Origin: an uncultured Alphaproteobacteria bacterium
GTDB lineage: Bacteria > Pseudomonadota > Alphaproteobacteria > Caulobacterales > Caulobacteraceae
Reading direction: 5' to 3'
DNA length: 64,000 bases
Assembly: GCA_937920085.1 (NCBI GenBank)
Contig: CALETE010000056.1
Location: 97,538 to 161,537, forward strand
Shown here: positions 27,622 to 37,185 of the stretch, piece by piece
Position numbering within the stretch: position 1 is the stretch's first letter
Layout: each line of letters opens with the position of its first letter
Program-made: the position numbers and the translations under genes
Notes under the pieces: generated by a model
Databases searched by the model: none
What the model was told of the DNA's origin: nothing
What the model saw: the letters and a program-made list of their open reading frames with translations, nothing else

Positions 27622-29388
27622 ATGTTTCGTCGTACCTTCCTCGCCGCCTTGCCGGCCGCCGCCCTCGCCAGTCTGGCCCATGCGGGAACACGATCGCAGA
27701 ATCCCAACCGCGACCGCCGGGATGTTGGCTCCGGGGACCGGATAGATGGCGCGACCTTCGCCAGCCGTAGCGCTGCCTGGGGCATGCATGGGGCGGCAGC
27801 CACCGCACACCCCCTGGCGACCCAGACCGCAATCGAAATGCTGAAGGCTGGTGGATCGGCGGTCGACGCCGCCATCGCCGCCAATGCGGTGCTGGGCCTT
27901 TGCGAACCCGTATCCTGCGGCGTCGGCGGCGACGCTTTTGCCATGATCTGGGACCCCAAGACCAAGAAGGTTGAGGGTCTCAATGGCTCAGGGCGCAGCC
28001 CTAAGGGACTCTCCCTGGAAACGGTGCGGGCGCGCTCCAAGAACGGGTTGATCCCGTCTCATGGTGCCATTTCGGTCAGCGTGCCCGGAGCCGTCGACGC
28101 CTGGTGGACCCTGCATCAGCGCTATGGAAAACTGAAATGGGCTGACCTCTTTGCTCCGGCCATCGCCTATGCCCGAGACGGCGCACCCATCACCCAGAAT
28201 GTCGCCTATTATCTCGGTGCCTCCCTGCGCGGCTTTTCTCGGCCGGCCTCGGGCATTGAGGAAATCGAGAACTTCAAATCGGTCTGGGCGCCCAATGGTA
28301 AAACCCCGGAAGAGGGCGATATCTTCCGCAATCCGGGTCTAGCCCGCACCTATGAGCTGATCGCCAAGGGCGGCCGCGACGAATTCTATGCTGGCGAAAT
28401 CGCCGAGACCATTGAGCGGTATTTCAAGCGGATCGGCGGCTGGATGACCAAGGCCGACCTTTCGGCCCATCACGCCCGCTGGGACCCGCCCCATAGCGTC
28501 AATTATCGCGGGGTGGATGTTTATGGCCTCTCGCCCAATAGCCAGGGTTTGGCCACCCTGCAGCTGCTCAACATCCTCGAAAATTTCGACGTCAAGGCCA
28601 TGGGCTTTCAGTCGGCCCAGGCCATCCATCACGCGGTAGAAGCCAAACGCCTAGCCTTCGAAGACCGCGCCCGATTCTATGCCGACCCGGACTTCTACAA
28701 GGTCCCCACGGAATGGCTGCTCTCCAAGGCCTATGCCGCTGAGCGGGCCAAGCTGATCTCGGCCGACAAGATCCTGACGCCGGTCCATCCCGGCCAGGCC
28801 CCCAGCCACGGCGACACCACCTATTTCACCACCTCAGACTCCGACGGCATGATGGTGTCCCTGATCCAGTCAAACTATCGCGGCATGGGTTCTGGCCTGA
28901 TGCCGGACGGCCTGGGCTTCATGTTCCAGGATCGTGGCGAGCTCTTCGCCCTGACTGACGGCCACCCCAACCTATATGCTCCAGGAAAGCGCCCCTTCCA
29001 GACCATTATTCCGGGCTTTGCCACCAAGGGCGATCAGCCATGGCTGGCCTTCGGCGTCATGGGTGGCGACATGCAGCCCCAGGGCCAGGCTCAGATCATT
29101 TCCAACATGGTGGACTATGGCCTAGCGGTTCAGGAGGCGGGCGACTCCCCCCGCTGGCACCATGAGGGCTCAGCCGAGCCGACCGGCGAGGCCGCCAGCC
29201 CCGGCAGCGGTCTCCTGCGTCTGGAAACCGGCGTCCCAGTGGCAACCCAGAAAGCCTTGGCGGACACGGGCTGGAAGCTGGGGCCAACAGATGGCGGTTT
29301 TGGTGGCTATCAAGCCATTGAGCGCTGGCCAGGTCGCTATGCGGCAGCCACTGAGATGCGCAAGGACGGCGTCGCCCTGGCCTATTGA
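27622..29388 (+). CDS. Gamma-glutamyltransferase family hydrolase
   Basis: 588-residue secreted Ntn-hydrolase of the gamma-glutamyltranspeptidase family. Signal peptide about residues 1-21 with RR near the start. Visible family features: LKAGGSAVDAAIAANAVLGL, the CGVGGDAFAMIW segment, and the autocleavage site HGDTTYFTTSD, where the first Thr of the small subunit is the nucleophile. The C-terminal VMGGDMQPQGQAQI is typical. The ATG at 27622 has GGAG five bases upstream. It may process glutathione or act as a related acylase (cephalosporin acylase-like). Confidence 0.9.
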   Translation: MFRRTFLAALPAAALASLAHAGTRSQNPNRDRRDVGSGDRIDGATFASRSAAWGMHGAAATAHPLATQTAIEMLKAGGSAVDAAIAANAVLGLCEPVSCGVGGDAFAMIWDPKTKKVEGLNGSGRSPKGLSLETVRARSKNGLIPSHGAISVSVPGAVDAWWTLHQRYGKLKWADLFAPAIAYARDGAPITQNVAYYLGASLRGFSRPASGIEEIENFKSVWAPNGKTPEEGDIFRNPGLARTYELIAKGGRDEFYAGEIAETIERYFKRIGGWMTKADLSAHHARWDPPHSVNYRGVDVYGLSPNSQGLATLQLLNILENFDVKAMGFQSAQAIHHAVEAKRLAFEDRARFYADPDFYKVPTEWLLSKAYAAERAKLISADKILTPVHPGQAPSHGDTTYFTTSDSDGMMVSLIQSNYRGMGSGLMPDGLGFMFQDRGELFALTDGHPNLYAPGKRPFQTIIPGFATKGDQPWLAFGVMGGDMQPQGQAQIISNMVDYGLAVQEAGDSPRWHHEGSAEPTGEAASPGSGLLRLETGVPVATQKALADTGWKLGPTDGGFGGYQAIERWPGRYAAATEMRKDGVALAY

Positions 29389-29404
29389 TCAAAGGTGCTG
29401 CGCC

Positions 29405-29752
29405 ATGACACCGGAAGAAATGGACGCCATCGTGATGAGCTTTCCAGGCGCCGAGAAGGGGGTGTCCTATGGAGCACCAGCCTACAAGGTGAACGGCAAG
29501 TTCTTCACGCGCCTGCGCCGGGAGGATCAAAGCGTGGTCCTGGTGGGGGTCAGCATTGACGAGCGGGAAATGCTGATGGAGGCCGAGCCCGGGACCTTCC
29601 ACATTACGCAGCACTACAAAGACTATCCCAGCGTATTGGCGCGGATCGCCACCCTGCATCCGGGGTCGTTCCGAAACTTCCTAGAGCGAAAATGGCGGAC
29701 CCTGGCTCCAAAGAAGGTGGTCAAGGACTATGACGCGGCCAAGGCGATTTAG
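29405..29752 (+). CDS. MmcQ/YjbR family protein
   Basis: 115-residue protein of the MmcQ/YjbR family (CyaY-like fold, DNA-binding suggested for some members). Features: SFPGAEKGVSYGAPAYKVNGKFF and the C-terminal RKWRTLAPKKVVKDYD. The ATG at 29405 lies 16 bases after the preceding stop. Its stop overlaps that of a convergent small gene. Biological role unknown. Confidence 0.82.
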   Translation: MTPEEMDAIVMSFPGAEKGVSYGAPAYKVNGKFFTRLRREDQSVVLVGVSIDEREMLMEAEPGTFHITQHYKDYPSVLARIATLHPGSFRNFLERKWRTLAPKKVVKDYDAAKAI

Positions 29753-29970
29753 AACTCGTCTTCCATCAGCGATCGGAACTGTTCGAAAATCTCGGCGGCC
29801 CGCTCTTGTGATGGCGGCGGCTCTGGGGCTTCGGCCACGGGGGCTTCCAAACCGGTTAGCCGACTGACCACCACGCCGTTCTGCACCAGAACCAAATCTT
29901 CGCCCGCCTCCAAGCTGGTCAGCATCTGGGCGAGCCTGGGCGGCAGGTCATCGAGGTCGAGGGTTTTCAT
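29749..29970 (-). CDS. Small Phd/antitoxin-like protein, no toxin beside it
   Basis: 73-residue acidic protein beginning MKTLDLDDLPPRLAQML. The segment LEAGEDLVLVQNGVVVSRLTG resembles the core of Phd/YefM-type antitoxins or of the many lone relatives. The C-terminus (ERAAEIFEQFRSLMEDEF) is acidic and helical, like a toxin-binding tail. The ATG at 29970 is chosen; 30006 would add 12 residues. No toxin reading frame lies on either side, so it would be an orphan. Family call is weak. Confidence 0.6.
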   Translation of the reverse strand: MKTLDLDDLPPRLAQMLTSLEAGEDLVLVQNGVVVSRLTGLEAPVAEAPEPPPSQERAAEIFEQFRSLMEDEF

Positions 29971-30063
29971 GGAAACAGAGCTTAGGCCCGAACCTGGCAT
30001 GCGCAAAGGGTGACATGCCCGCTTATCGGCACTAGATCACCAGGACCGAACACGGGAGTTGTC

Positions 30064-31590
30064 ATGGCCTATCGGTCCTTGCGGGACTTTATCGTCAAGC
30101 TGGAAGCTGCCGGCGAGTTGGTGCGGGTGAGCGAGCCTGTCTCCTCAGTTCTGGAAATGACTGAAATCCAGCGACGGCTATTGGCCACAGGCGGCCCTGC
30201 TGTCTTGTTTGAAAACGTCATCCGCGCGGATGGCCAGCCCTCGGACATGCCCTGTCTGGTGAATCTGTTTGGCACGGTGAAACGGGTCGCCATGGGGGTC
30301 ACCCTGGAGGGGCGCGAGCGGACCACGGCGGCGGACCTGCGGGAGGTGGGCGAACTCCTGGCCTTCCTGAGGGCCCCAGAGCCGCCCCGCGGCCTCAGGG
30401 ACGCCTGGGACATGTTGCCCCTGGCCAAGACCGTCATGGCCATGCGCCCGGCCACGGTGAAGAAGGCCCCGGTTCAAGAGATCGTGCTGACTGGCGACCA
30501 GATTGACCTCACCAAACTGCCCATCCAGACCTGCTGGCCTGGAGAGCCCGCCCCCCTGATCACCTGGCCCCTGGTGGTCACCAAGGGACCTTCCGACAAG
30601 CGGGAGGACAATTATAACCTCGGCATTTACCGCATGCAGGTTCTCGATAAGAACCGCACCGTAATGCGCTGGCTGGCCCACCGGGGTGGTGCCCAGCACC
30701 ACCAGCGCTGGAAGGCCTCCGGTGCCCGCGAACCCTTGCCCGCCTGCGCGGTAATCGGCGCTGACCCCGGCACCATTCTGGCAGCGGTGACGCCGGTTCC
30801 AGACACCCTATCTGAATACCAGTTCGCCGGCCTGATGCGGGGCTCCAAGGTGGATCTGGTGGCCGCCAAGACCGTACCCCTAATGGTTCCCGCCGAGGCG
30901 GAGATCGTTATTGAGGGTCACGTCCTGCTAGACGAATATGCCGATGAAGGCCCCTATGGCGACCACACTGGCTATTACAATTCCGTCGAGAAGTTCCCGA
31001 TCTTCCAGGTCTCCGCCATCACCATGCGGAAGAACCCCATCTATCTGACCACCTTCACAGGCCGGCCGCCGGATGAACCCTCGGTCCTAGGCGAAGCGCT
31101 GAATGAGGTCTTCATCCCCCTGCTGCGCCAACAGTTCCCAGAGATTATCGACTTCTGGCTGCCACCGGAGGGCTGTTCCTATCGCATCGCCGTGGTGTCG
31201 ATGAAGAAGGCTTACCCTGGCCACGCCAAGCGGGTGATGATGGGGGTTTGGAGCTATCTGCGTCAGTTCATGTACACCAAGTGGGTGATCGTCGTGGACG
31301 ACGATATCAATGCCCGGGACTGGAAGGACGTCATGTGGGCCCTGTCCACGCGGATGGACCCGGCCCGGGACGTCACCCTGATCGAAAACACCCCCATCGA
31401 CTATCTGGACTTCGCATCCCCTGAATCGGGCTTGGGCTCTAAAATCGGTCTTGACGCCACCAACAAGTGGGTGCCCGAGACCCACCGAGAATGGGGTCAG
31501 AAACTGGGCATGGATCAGGCCACCATTGATCTGGTGACAGAGAAGTGGGCGAAGCTTGGCCTACCGGGGGATGGCTCTCCGGTCGTTTAA
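30064..31590 (+). CDS. ubiD: UbiD family decarboxylase (3-polyprenyl-4-hydroxybenzoate carboxy-lyase)
   Basis: 508-residue enzyme that decarboxylates 3-polyprenyl-4-hydroxybenzoate using prenylated FMN, the third step of ubiquinone synthesis. Family segments visible: [55 protein letters not shown] and a late WALSTRMDP. The ATG at 30064 gives the canonical N-terminus. The prFMN synthase UbiX is not in the window. It overlaps or closely precedes a MAPEG gene. Confidence 0.93.
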   Translation: MAYRSLRDFIVKLEAAGELVRVSEPVSSVLEMTEIQRRLLATGGPAVLFENVIRADGQPSDMPCLVNLFGTVKRVAMGVTLEGRERTTAADLREVGELLAFLRAPEPPRGLRDAWDMLPLAKTVMAMRPATVKKAPVQEIVLTGDQIDLTKLPIQTCWPGEPAPLITWPLVVTKGPSDKREDNYNLGIYRMQVLDKNRTVMRWLAHRGGAQHHQRWKASGAREPLPACAVIGADPGTILAAVTPVPDTLSEYQFAGLMRGSKVDLVAAKTVPLMVPAEAEIVIEGHVLLDEYADEGPYGDHTGYYNSVEKFPIFQVSAITMRKNPIYLTTFTGRPPDEPSVLGEALNEVFIPLLRQQFPEIIDFWLPPEGCSYRIAVVSMKKAYPGHAKRVMMGVWSYLRQFMYTKWVIVVDDDINARDWKDVMWALSTRMDPARDVTLIENTPIDYLDFASPESGLGSKIGLDATNKWVPETHREWGQKLGMDQATIDLVTEKWAKLGLPGDGSPVV

Positions 31591-31655
31591 TCCCATTGCG
31601 CTTGACCGAGGTCTCAGCGCAAATATTCACCGCAGACATCTCAAGGGTGGGCGAT

Positions 31656-32057
31656 TTGGACGTTTTAGCCGCTGGACACGCCGCTGCCCTTTGGGCGGCG
31701 CTCCTCCTCCTTCTGATCCTTACCCTGTCGATCCAGGTGGTGCAGAAGAGAAGTAAGCACAAGGTCCTGATTGGCGACGAAGGTATACCGGAAATGGTTC
31801 AGGCCGTCCGCGCCTTTGGCAATGCCGTTGAATACGTGCCCCCTGCCCTGGCGGGCCTCGGCATTTTAGCCGTGGCGGGCGCTTCCCCCTTGGTGATCCA
31901 TATTACGGGCCTGGCCCTATTTGTTGGCCGCGCTTTGCACGCGGTCGGCCTATCGCGATCGGGCGGAGCCTCCTTCCCCAGAACCATCGGCATGATTTTG
32001 ACCTGGGTCGCTTACCTGTTTTTGATCGTCGTCCTGCTCTTCTACGCCCTGCCATAG
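31656..32057 (+). CDS. MAPEG family membrane protein
   Basis: About 133 residues with four hydrophobic segments, family MAPEG (glutathione/eicosanoid-type membrane proteins). Features: helix 1 ALWAALLLLLILTLSIQVV, then the conserved EMVQAVRAFGNAVEYVP, and GRALHAVGLSR. Many bacterial members are glutathione transferases. The start is uncertain: TTG at 31656 has AAGGG eight bases upstream, and a GTG at 31647 is an alternative. Upstream in-frame codons overlap ubiD and look non-coding. Confidence 0.78.
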   Translation: MDVLAAGHAAALWAALLLLLILTLSIQVVQKRSKHKVLIGDEGIPEMVQAVRAFGNAVEYVPPALAGLGILAVAGASPLVIHITGLALFVGRALHAVGLSRSGGASFPRTIGMILTWVAYLFLIVVLLFYALP

Positions 32058-32084
32058 CTTGCCCCGCGACGCGGGCGCGGCCAT

Positions 32085-33425
32085 ATGGCAGGTATGGATG
32101 AGAACCTTTTATCTGATGTGGTCGCCGCCGCCCTTCGCGCCGGGGCTGATGCTGCTGAAGCGGTCGGGTCTGAGCGCCAAGCCCTGGGGATTAATGTCCG
32201 CCTCGGCAAGTTGGAAGAAGTCGAGCGCGAGGAGTCCCGCGACCTGAGCCTTCGGGTCTTTGTGGGGCGTCAGCACGCTACAGTGTCTGGCTCGGACATG
32301 TCCCCGGCTGCCAGGGCCAAGCTGGTCGAGCGCGCCGTGGCCATGGCCAGGCTTGCCCCAGAAGATCCCTTTGCTGGCCTCGCCGACGCGAGCCTCCACG
32401 CCAAGGGGCCCTATCCGGACCTGGACCTTTTTGATCCCTCAGAGCCATCGCCTGATGCCCTGGAAGCGGTGGCACGCGCCGCCGAAGACGCCGCCCGCGC
32501 CATGCCCCAGATCACCAATTCCGAAGGTGGCTCGGCCATGGCGTCGAAATCAGAATGGCGGCTGGTGACGTCCAACGGCTTTTCCGGACACCACAAGGCT
32601 TCGGGATTTTCCATTGGGGCCTCGGTGGTTGCTGGCGACGGTGAGGTCATGGAGGGCGGCTATGATGGGCGCTCCGTCCGCTGGCGCTCGGACCTGCCAT
32701 CGCCCGAAGCCATCGGCCGTGAAGCCGGGCGCCGGGCTGCTGCCCGCCTGGGTGCCCGGAAGATCGACTCGACCACCGCAGCGGTGATCTTCGAAAATCG
32801 CCTGGCCATGTCCCTGATCAGCCCCCTGCTCGGAGCGGTCAGCGGCCCTTCGATTGCCCGTGGCACGTCGTTTCTCAAGGACAAGCTCGGCGAGCAAGTG
32901 TTCAGCAAGGGCGTAACCCTGGTGGATGATCCCCACCGGGTGAGAGGTCTCGGCTCTTCACCCTTTGACGATGAGGGCGTGGCCAATCGGCTTTGGAACC
33001 TCATAGACGACGGCGTCCTAACCACCTGGCTGCTGAACACCTCCTCAGCCCGACAATTAGGCCTGACCACCACCGGCCATGCCTCCCGCGGCTCCGCAGG
33101 TCCGGCGGGTGTCGGAACCACGAACCTGACCCTGCTACCTGGTCAGACCGATCAGGCGGGGCTGATGGCCGATGCCGGAACCGGCGTCTTGGTCACCTCG
33201 ATGTTTGGCCCTTCCATCAATGGCAATACCGGTGACTGGTCGGTCGGCTGCTCTGGATATTGGTTCGAGAAGGGCGAATTGGCCTATCCGGTTGCCGAAA
33301 TCACCGTGGCCGGCAATCTGATTGATATCTTCGCCCGCTTGGTGCCGGGATCGGACCTGGAATTCCGAGGGGCCGCCAATGCGCCTTCGATCCTGGTGGA
33401 TGGATTGGCCATAGCCGGAAAGTGA
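32085..33425 (+). CDS. pmbA: PmbA/TldE-type metalloprotease-like protein
   Basis: 446 residues (443 if the ATG at 32094 is used). TldD/PmbA family, where PmbA (TldE) lacks the zinc-binding HExxxH of TldD and pairs with it to degrade or mature peptides. No such motif is seen here, which fits PmbA. Typical features: N-terminal LRVFVGRQHATVSGSDM, central RGTSFLKDKLGEQVF, and late NTGDWSVGCSGYWFE. Its stop overlaps the start of the next gene as GTGA. The partner TldD is not in the window. Confidence 0.88.
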   Translation: MAGMDENLLSDVVAAALRAGADAAEAVGSERQALGINVRLGKLEEVEREESRDLSLRVFVGRQHATVSGSDMSPAARAKLVERAVAMARLAPEDPFAGLADASLHAKGPYPDLDLFDPSEPSPDALEAVARAAEDAARAMPQITNSEGGSAMASKSEWRLVTSNGFSGHHKASGFSIGASVVAGDGEVMEGGYDGRSVRWRSDLPSPEAIGREAGRRAAARLGARKIDSTTAAVIFENRLAMSLISPLLGAVSGPSIARGTSFLKDKLGEQVFSKGVTLVDDPHRVRGLGSSPFDDEGVANRLWNLIDDGVLTTWLLNTSSARQLGLTTTGHASRGSAGPAGVGTTNLTLLPGQTDQAGLMADAGTGVLVTSMFGPSINGNTGDWSVGCSGYWFEKGELAYPVAEITVAGNLIDIFARLVPGSDLEFRGAANAPSILVDGLAIAGK

Positions 33426-34204
33426 CTTTTTCTGCGGACCTGGACCTGATCATTGACGCCGCGCGGGAGGCCGGTGCCCTGGCCATGCAGTTGCGACGCC
33501 TAGGCCTTGAGGTCGAGTATAAGCCCGGAAACTCCCCTCTGACCAACGCGGATCTGGCGGCCGACGCCCTACTGACCGAGCGCCTACGCTCGGCGAGACC
33601 TGACTATGGCTGGCTGTCGGAGGAGACGGCCGATAATACCGAGCGCCTCACCCGGGATCGCCTCTTCGTCGTCGACCCCATCGACGGCACCCGGGCCTTT
33701 GTGAAGGGTCGACCTTGGTGGTCAGTCTGCATCGCCGTGGTCGAGGCTGATCGTCCAGTGGCAGCTGTGGTCTTCGCCCCTGACCTGGACGAGATTTACA
33801 CGGCCCAAGTCCAAGGCGGTGCCTACCTGAACGGTAAACCCATTGAGGCCAGCCAGACGGCCCAGGTCGAGGGCTGCGGCATGGTCGGCGATGAGGTCAT
33901 GTTTAAGCACCCATCCTGGCCCACCCCCTGGCCAAACATGCGGATCGAACCTCGGAATTCCACCGCCTATCGCATGTGTCTGGTGGCCAGCGGTGCCTTC
34001 GACGCCACCATCGCCATGGGCCCCAAGAGTGATTGGGACATTGCAGCGGCAGAGCTCATCGCCACCGAGGCCAAGGCGCACTGCACTGACCACAAGGGTC
34101 GGCCCTTTGCCTATAATCGGCCAAATCCTCAGCAACGGAGTATGGTTTGCGCCGCGCCCCGACTGGCACCCTTGATCCTGGAGCGGGTCTCCCCCATCGG
34201 CTAG
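33422..34204 (+). CDS. Inositol-monophosphatase family, CysQ-like phosphatase
   Basis: 260-residue Mg-dependent phosphatase. The metal-binding motif DPIDGTRAFVKG and the C-terminal SDWDIAAAELIATEA are intact, as is LSEETADN with the third acidic site. Alphaproteobacterial relatives beside pmbA are annotated as 3'(2'),5'-bisphosphate nucleotidase (CysQ) or inositol monophosphatase; which substrate applies cannot be told. It starts with GTG overlapping the pmbA stop, so the two are coupled. Sulfate-activation byproduct PAP would be relevant to the sulfotransferase at 58.5 kb. Confidence 0.87.
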   Translation: MTFSADLDLIIDAAREAGALAMQLRRLGLEVEYKPGNSPLTNADLAADALLTERLRSARPDYGWLSEETADNTERLTRDRLFVVDPIDGTRAFVKGRPWWSVCIAVVEADRPVAAVVFAPDLDEIYTAQVQGGAYLNGKPIEASQTAQVEGCGMVGDEVMFKHPSWPTPWPNMRIEPRNSTAYRMCLVASGAFDATIAMGPKSDWDIAAAELIATEAKAHCTDHKGRPFAYNRPNPQQRSMVCAAPRLAPLILERVSPIG

Positions 34205-34276
34205 AGCATGTTCGAGTGGGTTGGAACCGGTTATCGGATCGAAACATGCTCTAATTTTTTGAATTAGAGCTCTTTT
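34203..34276 (+). terminator. Two overlapping hairpins, terminator or attenuator
   Basis: First stem: AGAGCATGTTCGA (34203-34215) pairs with 34239-34252, one-base bulge. Second stem: GCTCTAATT (34248-34256) pairs with AATTAGAGC (34262-34270) and is followed by TCTTTTT. The right arm of the first is the left arm of the second at 34248-34252, so they cannot both form fully. The simplest role is terminating the pmbA/CysQ transcript. Confidence 0.72.
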
Positions 34277-34348
34277 TAACCCTTTTAATGTCTCTATTTA
34301 TGGGTAAAGCGCGCTTTCTCAATTGCGTGCCCTAAGGAAACCAACCCC

Positions 34349-34579
34349 ATGCCCGACAGCCAGTTACTGCATCTCGTGATCGGCGGCGAATTGGAGGATG
34401 TCGAAGGCGTCAAGTTCCGCGATCTAACCAAGATCGATCTGGTTGGTGCCTATCCCAGCCACGAAGCTGCCCTCACGGCTTGGCGCGCTAAGGCCCAGTC
34501 CACGGTCGACAATGCCCTGATGCGCTATTTCATCATCCATGCCCACAGGCTGTTGGACCCCAAGGACGACGGGCACTGA
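34349..34579 (+). CDS. DUF4170 protein
   Basis: 76-residue soluble protein of the DUF4170 family, function unknown. Features: LLHLVIGGELEDVEG, KFRDLTKIDLVGAYPSHEAA, and ALMRYFIIHAHRLLDP. AAGGAAA lies about nine bases before the ATG. In alphaproteobacteria this family is often found in the gene train leading to waaA and lpxK, as here, so a role in envelope lipid metabolism is possible by association. Confidence 0.85.
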   Translation: MPDSQLLHLVIGGELEDVEGVKFRDLTKIDLVGAYPSHEAALTAWRAKAQSTVDNALMRYFIIHAHRLLDPKDDGH

Positions 34580-34588
34580 CGGGCGAGG

Positions 34589-35254
34589 CTACTCCCGCTT
34601 CCAGAGCCCATCGGTGAGCAGGCGACCCCACATGTTTGAGCGGAAGTCGGCCTTGATGGCGGCCTCGTCATAGTCGGGGCTGTCCACCCATTCAAGGAAG
34701 CTAAGGCCCTTGGGTTCCCCCTGATCGAGATAGCGTTCGAAGGTGTAATCGAGGACCCCCGTCTTGCCGGCCTTTACGTGCAAGTATTTCAGGGAAAGCT
34801 GTTCCAGGGCCTCGCGGATCGGCACGCCCTTGCGGAAATGCATGTAAAAGACGCTCATAATCCCCGCCCGGTCCGCCCCGGACTTGCAGTGCATCAGGGC
34901 GGGATATTCCAGGCTCTCGAAGAGGGCCTTGGCACCATGTACCCGCGCCCGGCTGGGCACTTCTCGGGAGGTGATGGTGAAGTCGACCAAGGTCAGGCCC
35001 AGGCGCTCGCAGGCATCTTTCTCGAGGGCATGAAAGCTGGCGTCAAATCCGCCGCGCAAATTAACGATGGTCTTGATCCCCTGCGCCTTCCACTGCTCCA
35101 ACTGAAAGGGCCAGGGCTGATTGGTGCGGACAAGCTCGTCTGATACCCAATGGGCATTGCGGAATCGCAGGCGCAGATAGGCGTGATCGTTCCAGAGATA
35201 GTTCAGATAGGTCCGAAATCGGCCATTCTTTGTGGTTAGGTCAAAATCGGCCAA
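34589..35254 (-). CDS. Tyrosine-phosphatase-like protein
   Basis: 221 residues with the protein tyrosine phosphatase signature: Cys123 to Arg129 in HCKSGADRAG, and upstream IKTIVNLRGG typical of dual-specificity-like bacterial phosphatases. It starts with TTG at 35254 with GGAG six bases upstream. Divergent from the MsbA-like exporter gene. Substrate could be a phosphoprotein or a phospholipid/sugar phosphate; the lipid A neighbourhood makes the latter worth considering, but nothing in the sequence decides. Confidence 0.83.
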   Translation of the reverse strand: MADFDLTTKNGRFRTYLNYLWNDHAYLRLRFRNAHWVSDELVRTNQPWPFQLEQWKAQGIKTIVNLRGGFDASFHALEKDACERLGLTLVDFTITSREVPSRARVHGAKALFESLEYPALMHCKSGADRAGIMSVFYMHFRKGVPIREALEQLSLKYLHVKAGKTGVLDYTFERYLDQGEPKGLSFLEWVDSPDYDEAAIKADFRSNMWGRLLTDGLWKRE

Positions 35255-35373
35255 GGGGAACTCCGGCTAGGAAGACACCCTTACCTAAGGGCTTCCCTCG
35301 CCAAACGGAAGCATTCAACGCGGTTCAATCCATCGCCCATCTTGACTTCGAAGCCCCGACAGCCGACCCCAGC

Positions 35374-37185
35374 ATGATGACAGTCACCGCGCAAACGCCC
35401 GCCGAAGCATCGGCCCGCGCCCTGATCGCCCGGATTGCGCGGGTCTATATGGCACCGCGCTGGAAGACCTGGTCTGGTGCCATGGTCGCCGCCATCATTG
35501 TGGCAGGCTTGAGCGCCAAGCTGATCCAGATTCTGGAACCGGCAATCAATGATCTGATCGTCAATCATAAGCCTGGCGCACTGACAGTGATTCCCTTGAC
35601 CATTGCGGCCCTGGCCCTGGGTCGTGGCCTGGCCCAGGTGATCCAAGCCTCGCTGGTCAATGAAATTGGCAATGCCGTAGTCGGCCAAGTCCAGGTTCAG
35701 TTGTTCGGTCGCCTGGTGCGGGCCGACCTCGCACGGCTAAGAACCCAACATTCTGGGGAATATGTCTCTTCGGTCCTTTACGATGCCGGTTTGATCCGCG
35801 AAGCCGCCACCTCCGGGGTCATCAACTATACACAGCACCTGCTCACCGTGATCGGTGCCCTGGCAGTGATGTTTGCCAATGACCTCTACCTCTCCCTGAC
35901 CCTGCTGGTGGCAGCGCCCTTGGCAACGGGGATTATGCGGCGGTTTGCAAAGCGCACCACCAAGGCGGCCAAGGGGGCCATGGCCGAAACCTCAGCCCTC
36001 TCCACCGCCATTATGGAAAGCCTGGACGGGGTGCGGGTGGTGAAGATCGAGAATCGCGAAGCCTTTGAAGAAGCCCGGGTCGCCGAGGTGGTCCAGCGGC
36101 GCCAAACCCATTTGGTGCAAGGTGCCAATGCCCGGGCTAGGGCCGCTCCGGCCACAGAAACCCTAATGACCCTGATTACAGCCGCGGTCATCGCCTATGC
36201 GGGCTGGCGGTCCCAATCCGGCGGTATGAATGTCGGGGCCTTTGTGGCCTTTATCGGCGCCTTGGGCCTGGCCTCCCAATCCCTGCGCCAGCTGGCCAAT
36301 CTGCAGACGGTGTTCGCCGAAGGCCTGTCGGCAGCCCGCCGCCTCTTCAGCGCCCTCGACATAGAACCTGAAATCCAAGACCAGGCCGGGGCCAAGCCCC
36401 TCCCCCTGGGCAAAGCCACCATTGCCTTCGATGCTGTGAGCTTTGCCTATGGCGCGGGAGATCCCGTGCTGGACGCCGTGAGCCTGACCGTTCGACGGGG
36501 CGAGACCGTGGCCCTGGTTGGACCCTCAGGCGGCGGCAAGACCACCCTGCTGAACCTCATTCCACGGTTCTATGATGTGACCCAGGGTCGCGTGACCATA
36601 GACGGCACTGACATTCGGAATGTCACCCTATCGTCCCTACGCCATCAGATTGCACTGGTGACGCAGGAGCCCTTCCTTTTTGATGATACGGTCCGCGCCA
36701 ATATCGCCTACGCCAAGCCAGACGCGACCCAAGCCGAGATTGAGGCCGCCGCCAGCGCCGCTGCGGCCCATGATTTTATACAGGCTTTGACCAAGGGCTA
36801 TGACACCCTGGTGGGCGAGGCTGGGGCAAGGTTATCGGGCGGTCAAAGACAGAGGATCGCCATTGCCCGAGCCTTCCTGAAGAACGCACCGATCCTTTTG
36901 CTGGATGAAGCGACCAGCGCCCTGGACACCGAAAGCGAAGCCCAGGTCCAGGCGGCCCTGGCGCGGCTGATGGCAGGGCGGACCACCATGCTGATCGCTC
37001 ACCGGCTCTCCACCGTACGAAACGCCGACCGTATCCATGTGATCGACCAGGGCCGTATTGTAGAGACCGGGACCCACGACCAACTGATCATCCAGCAAGG
37101 GCTTTACGCACGCTTGGCACAATCACAGGACCTGGCCCAAGACTTGCCCCAAGGCCTGGACCCCAAACCAGAGGCCCTGTCGTGA
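35374..37185 (+). CDS. MsbA-like lipid ABC exporter
   Basis: 603-residue half-transporter with about six helices (residues 25-310), Walker A GPSGGGKTT, signature LSGGQRQRIAIARAF, Walker B ILLLDEATSALD. Position immediately before DUF374, waaA and lpxK points to lipid A-core flipping as MsbA does. I start at the ATG at 35374; the frame is open 48 codons further upstream, but this part overlaps the divergent gene's leader and is not membrane-like. The end overlaps the next start as GTGA. Confidence 0.88.
   Translation: MMTVTAQTPAEASARALIARIARVYMAPRWKTWSGAMVAAIIVAGLSAKLIQILEPAINDLIVNHKPGALTVIPLTIAALALGRGLAQVIQASLVNEIGNAVVGQVQVQLFGRLVRADLARLRTQHSGEYVSSVLYDAGLIREAATSGVINYTQHLLTVIGALAVMFANDLYLSLTLLVAAPLATGIMRRFAKRTTKAAKGAMAETSALSTAIMESLDGVRVVKIENREAFEEARVAEVVQRRQTHLVQGANARARAAPATETLMTLITAAVIAYAGWRSQSGGMNVGAFVAFIGALGLASQSLRQLANLQTVFAEGLSAARRLFSALDIEPEIQDQAGAKPLPLGKATIAFDAVSFAYGAGDPVLDAVSLTVRRGETVALVGPSGGGKTTLLNLIPRFYDVTQGRVTIDGTDIRNVTLSSLRHQIALVTQEPFLFDDTVRANIAYAKPDATQAEIEAAASAAAAHDFIQALTKGYDTLVGEAGARLSGGQRQRIAIARAFLKNAPILLLDEATSALDTESEAQVQAALARLMAGRTTMLIAHRLSTVRNADRIHVIDQGRIVETGTHDQLIIQQGLYARLAQSQDLAQDLPQGLDPKPEALS

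Noticed and set aside
34203..34252. Attachment site or mobile-element end
   Set aside because: An inverted repeat next to a T tract and just beyond a stop codon fits termination; no integrase or target duplication is seen.
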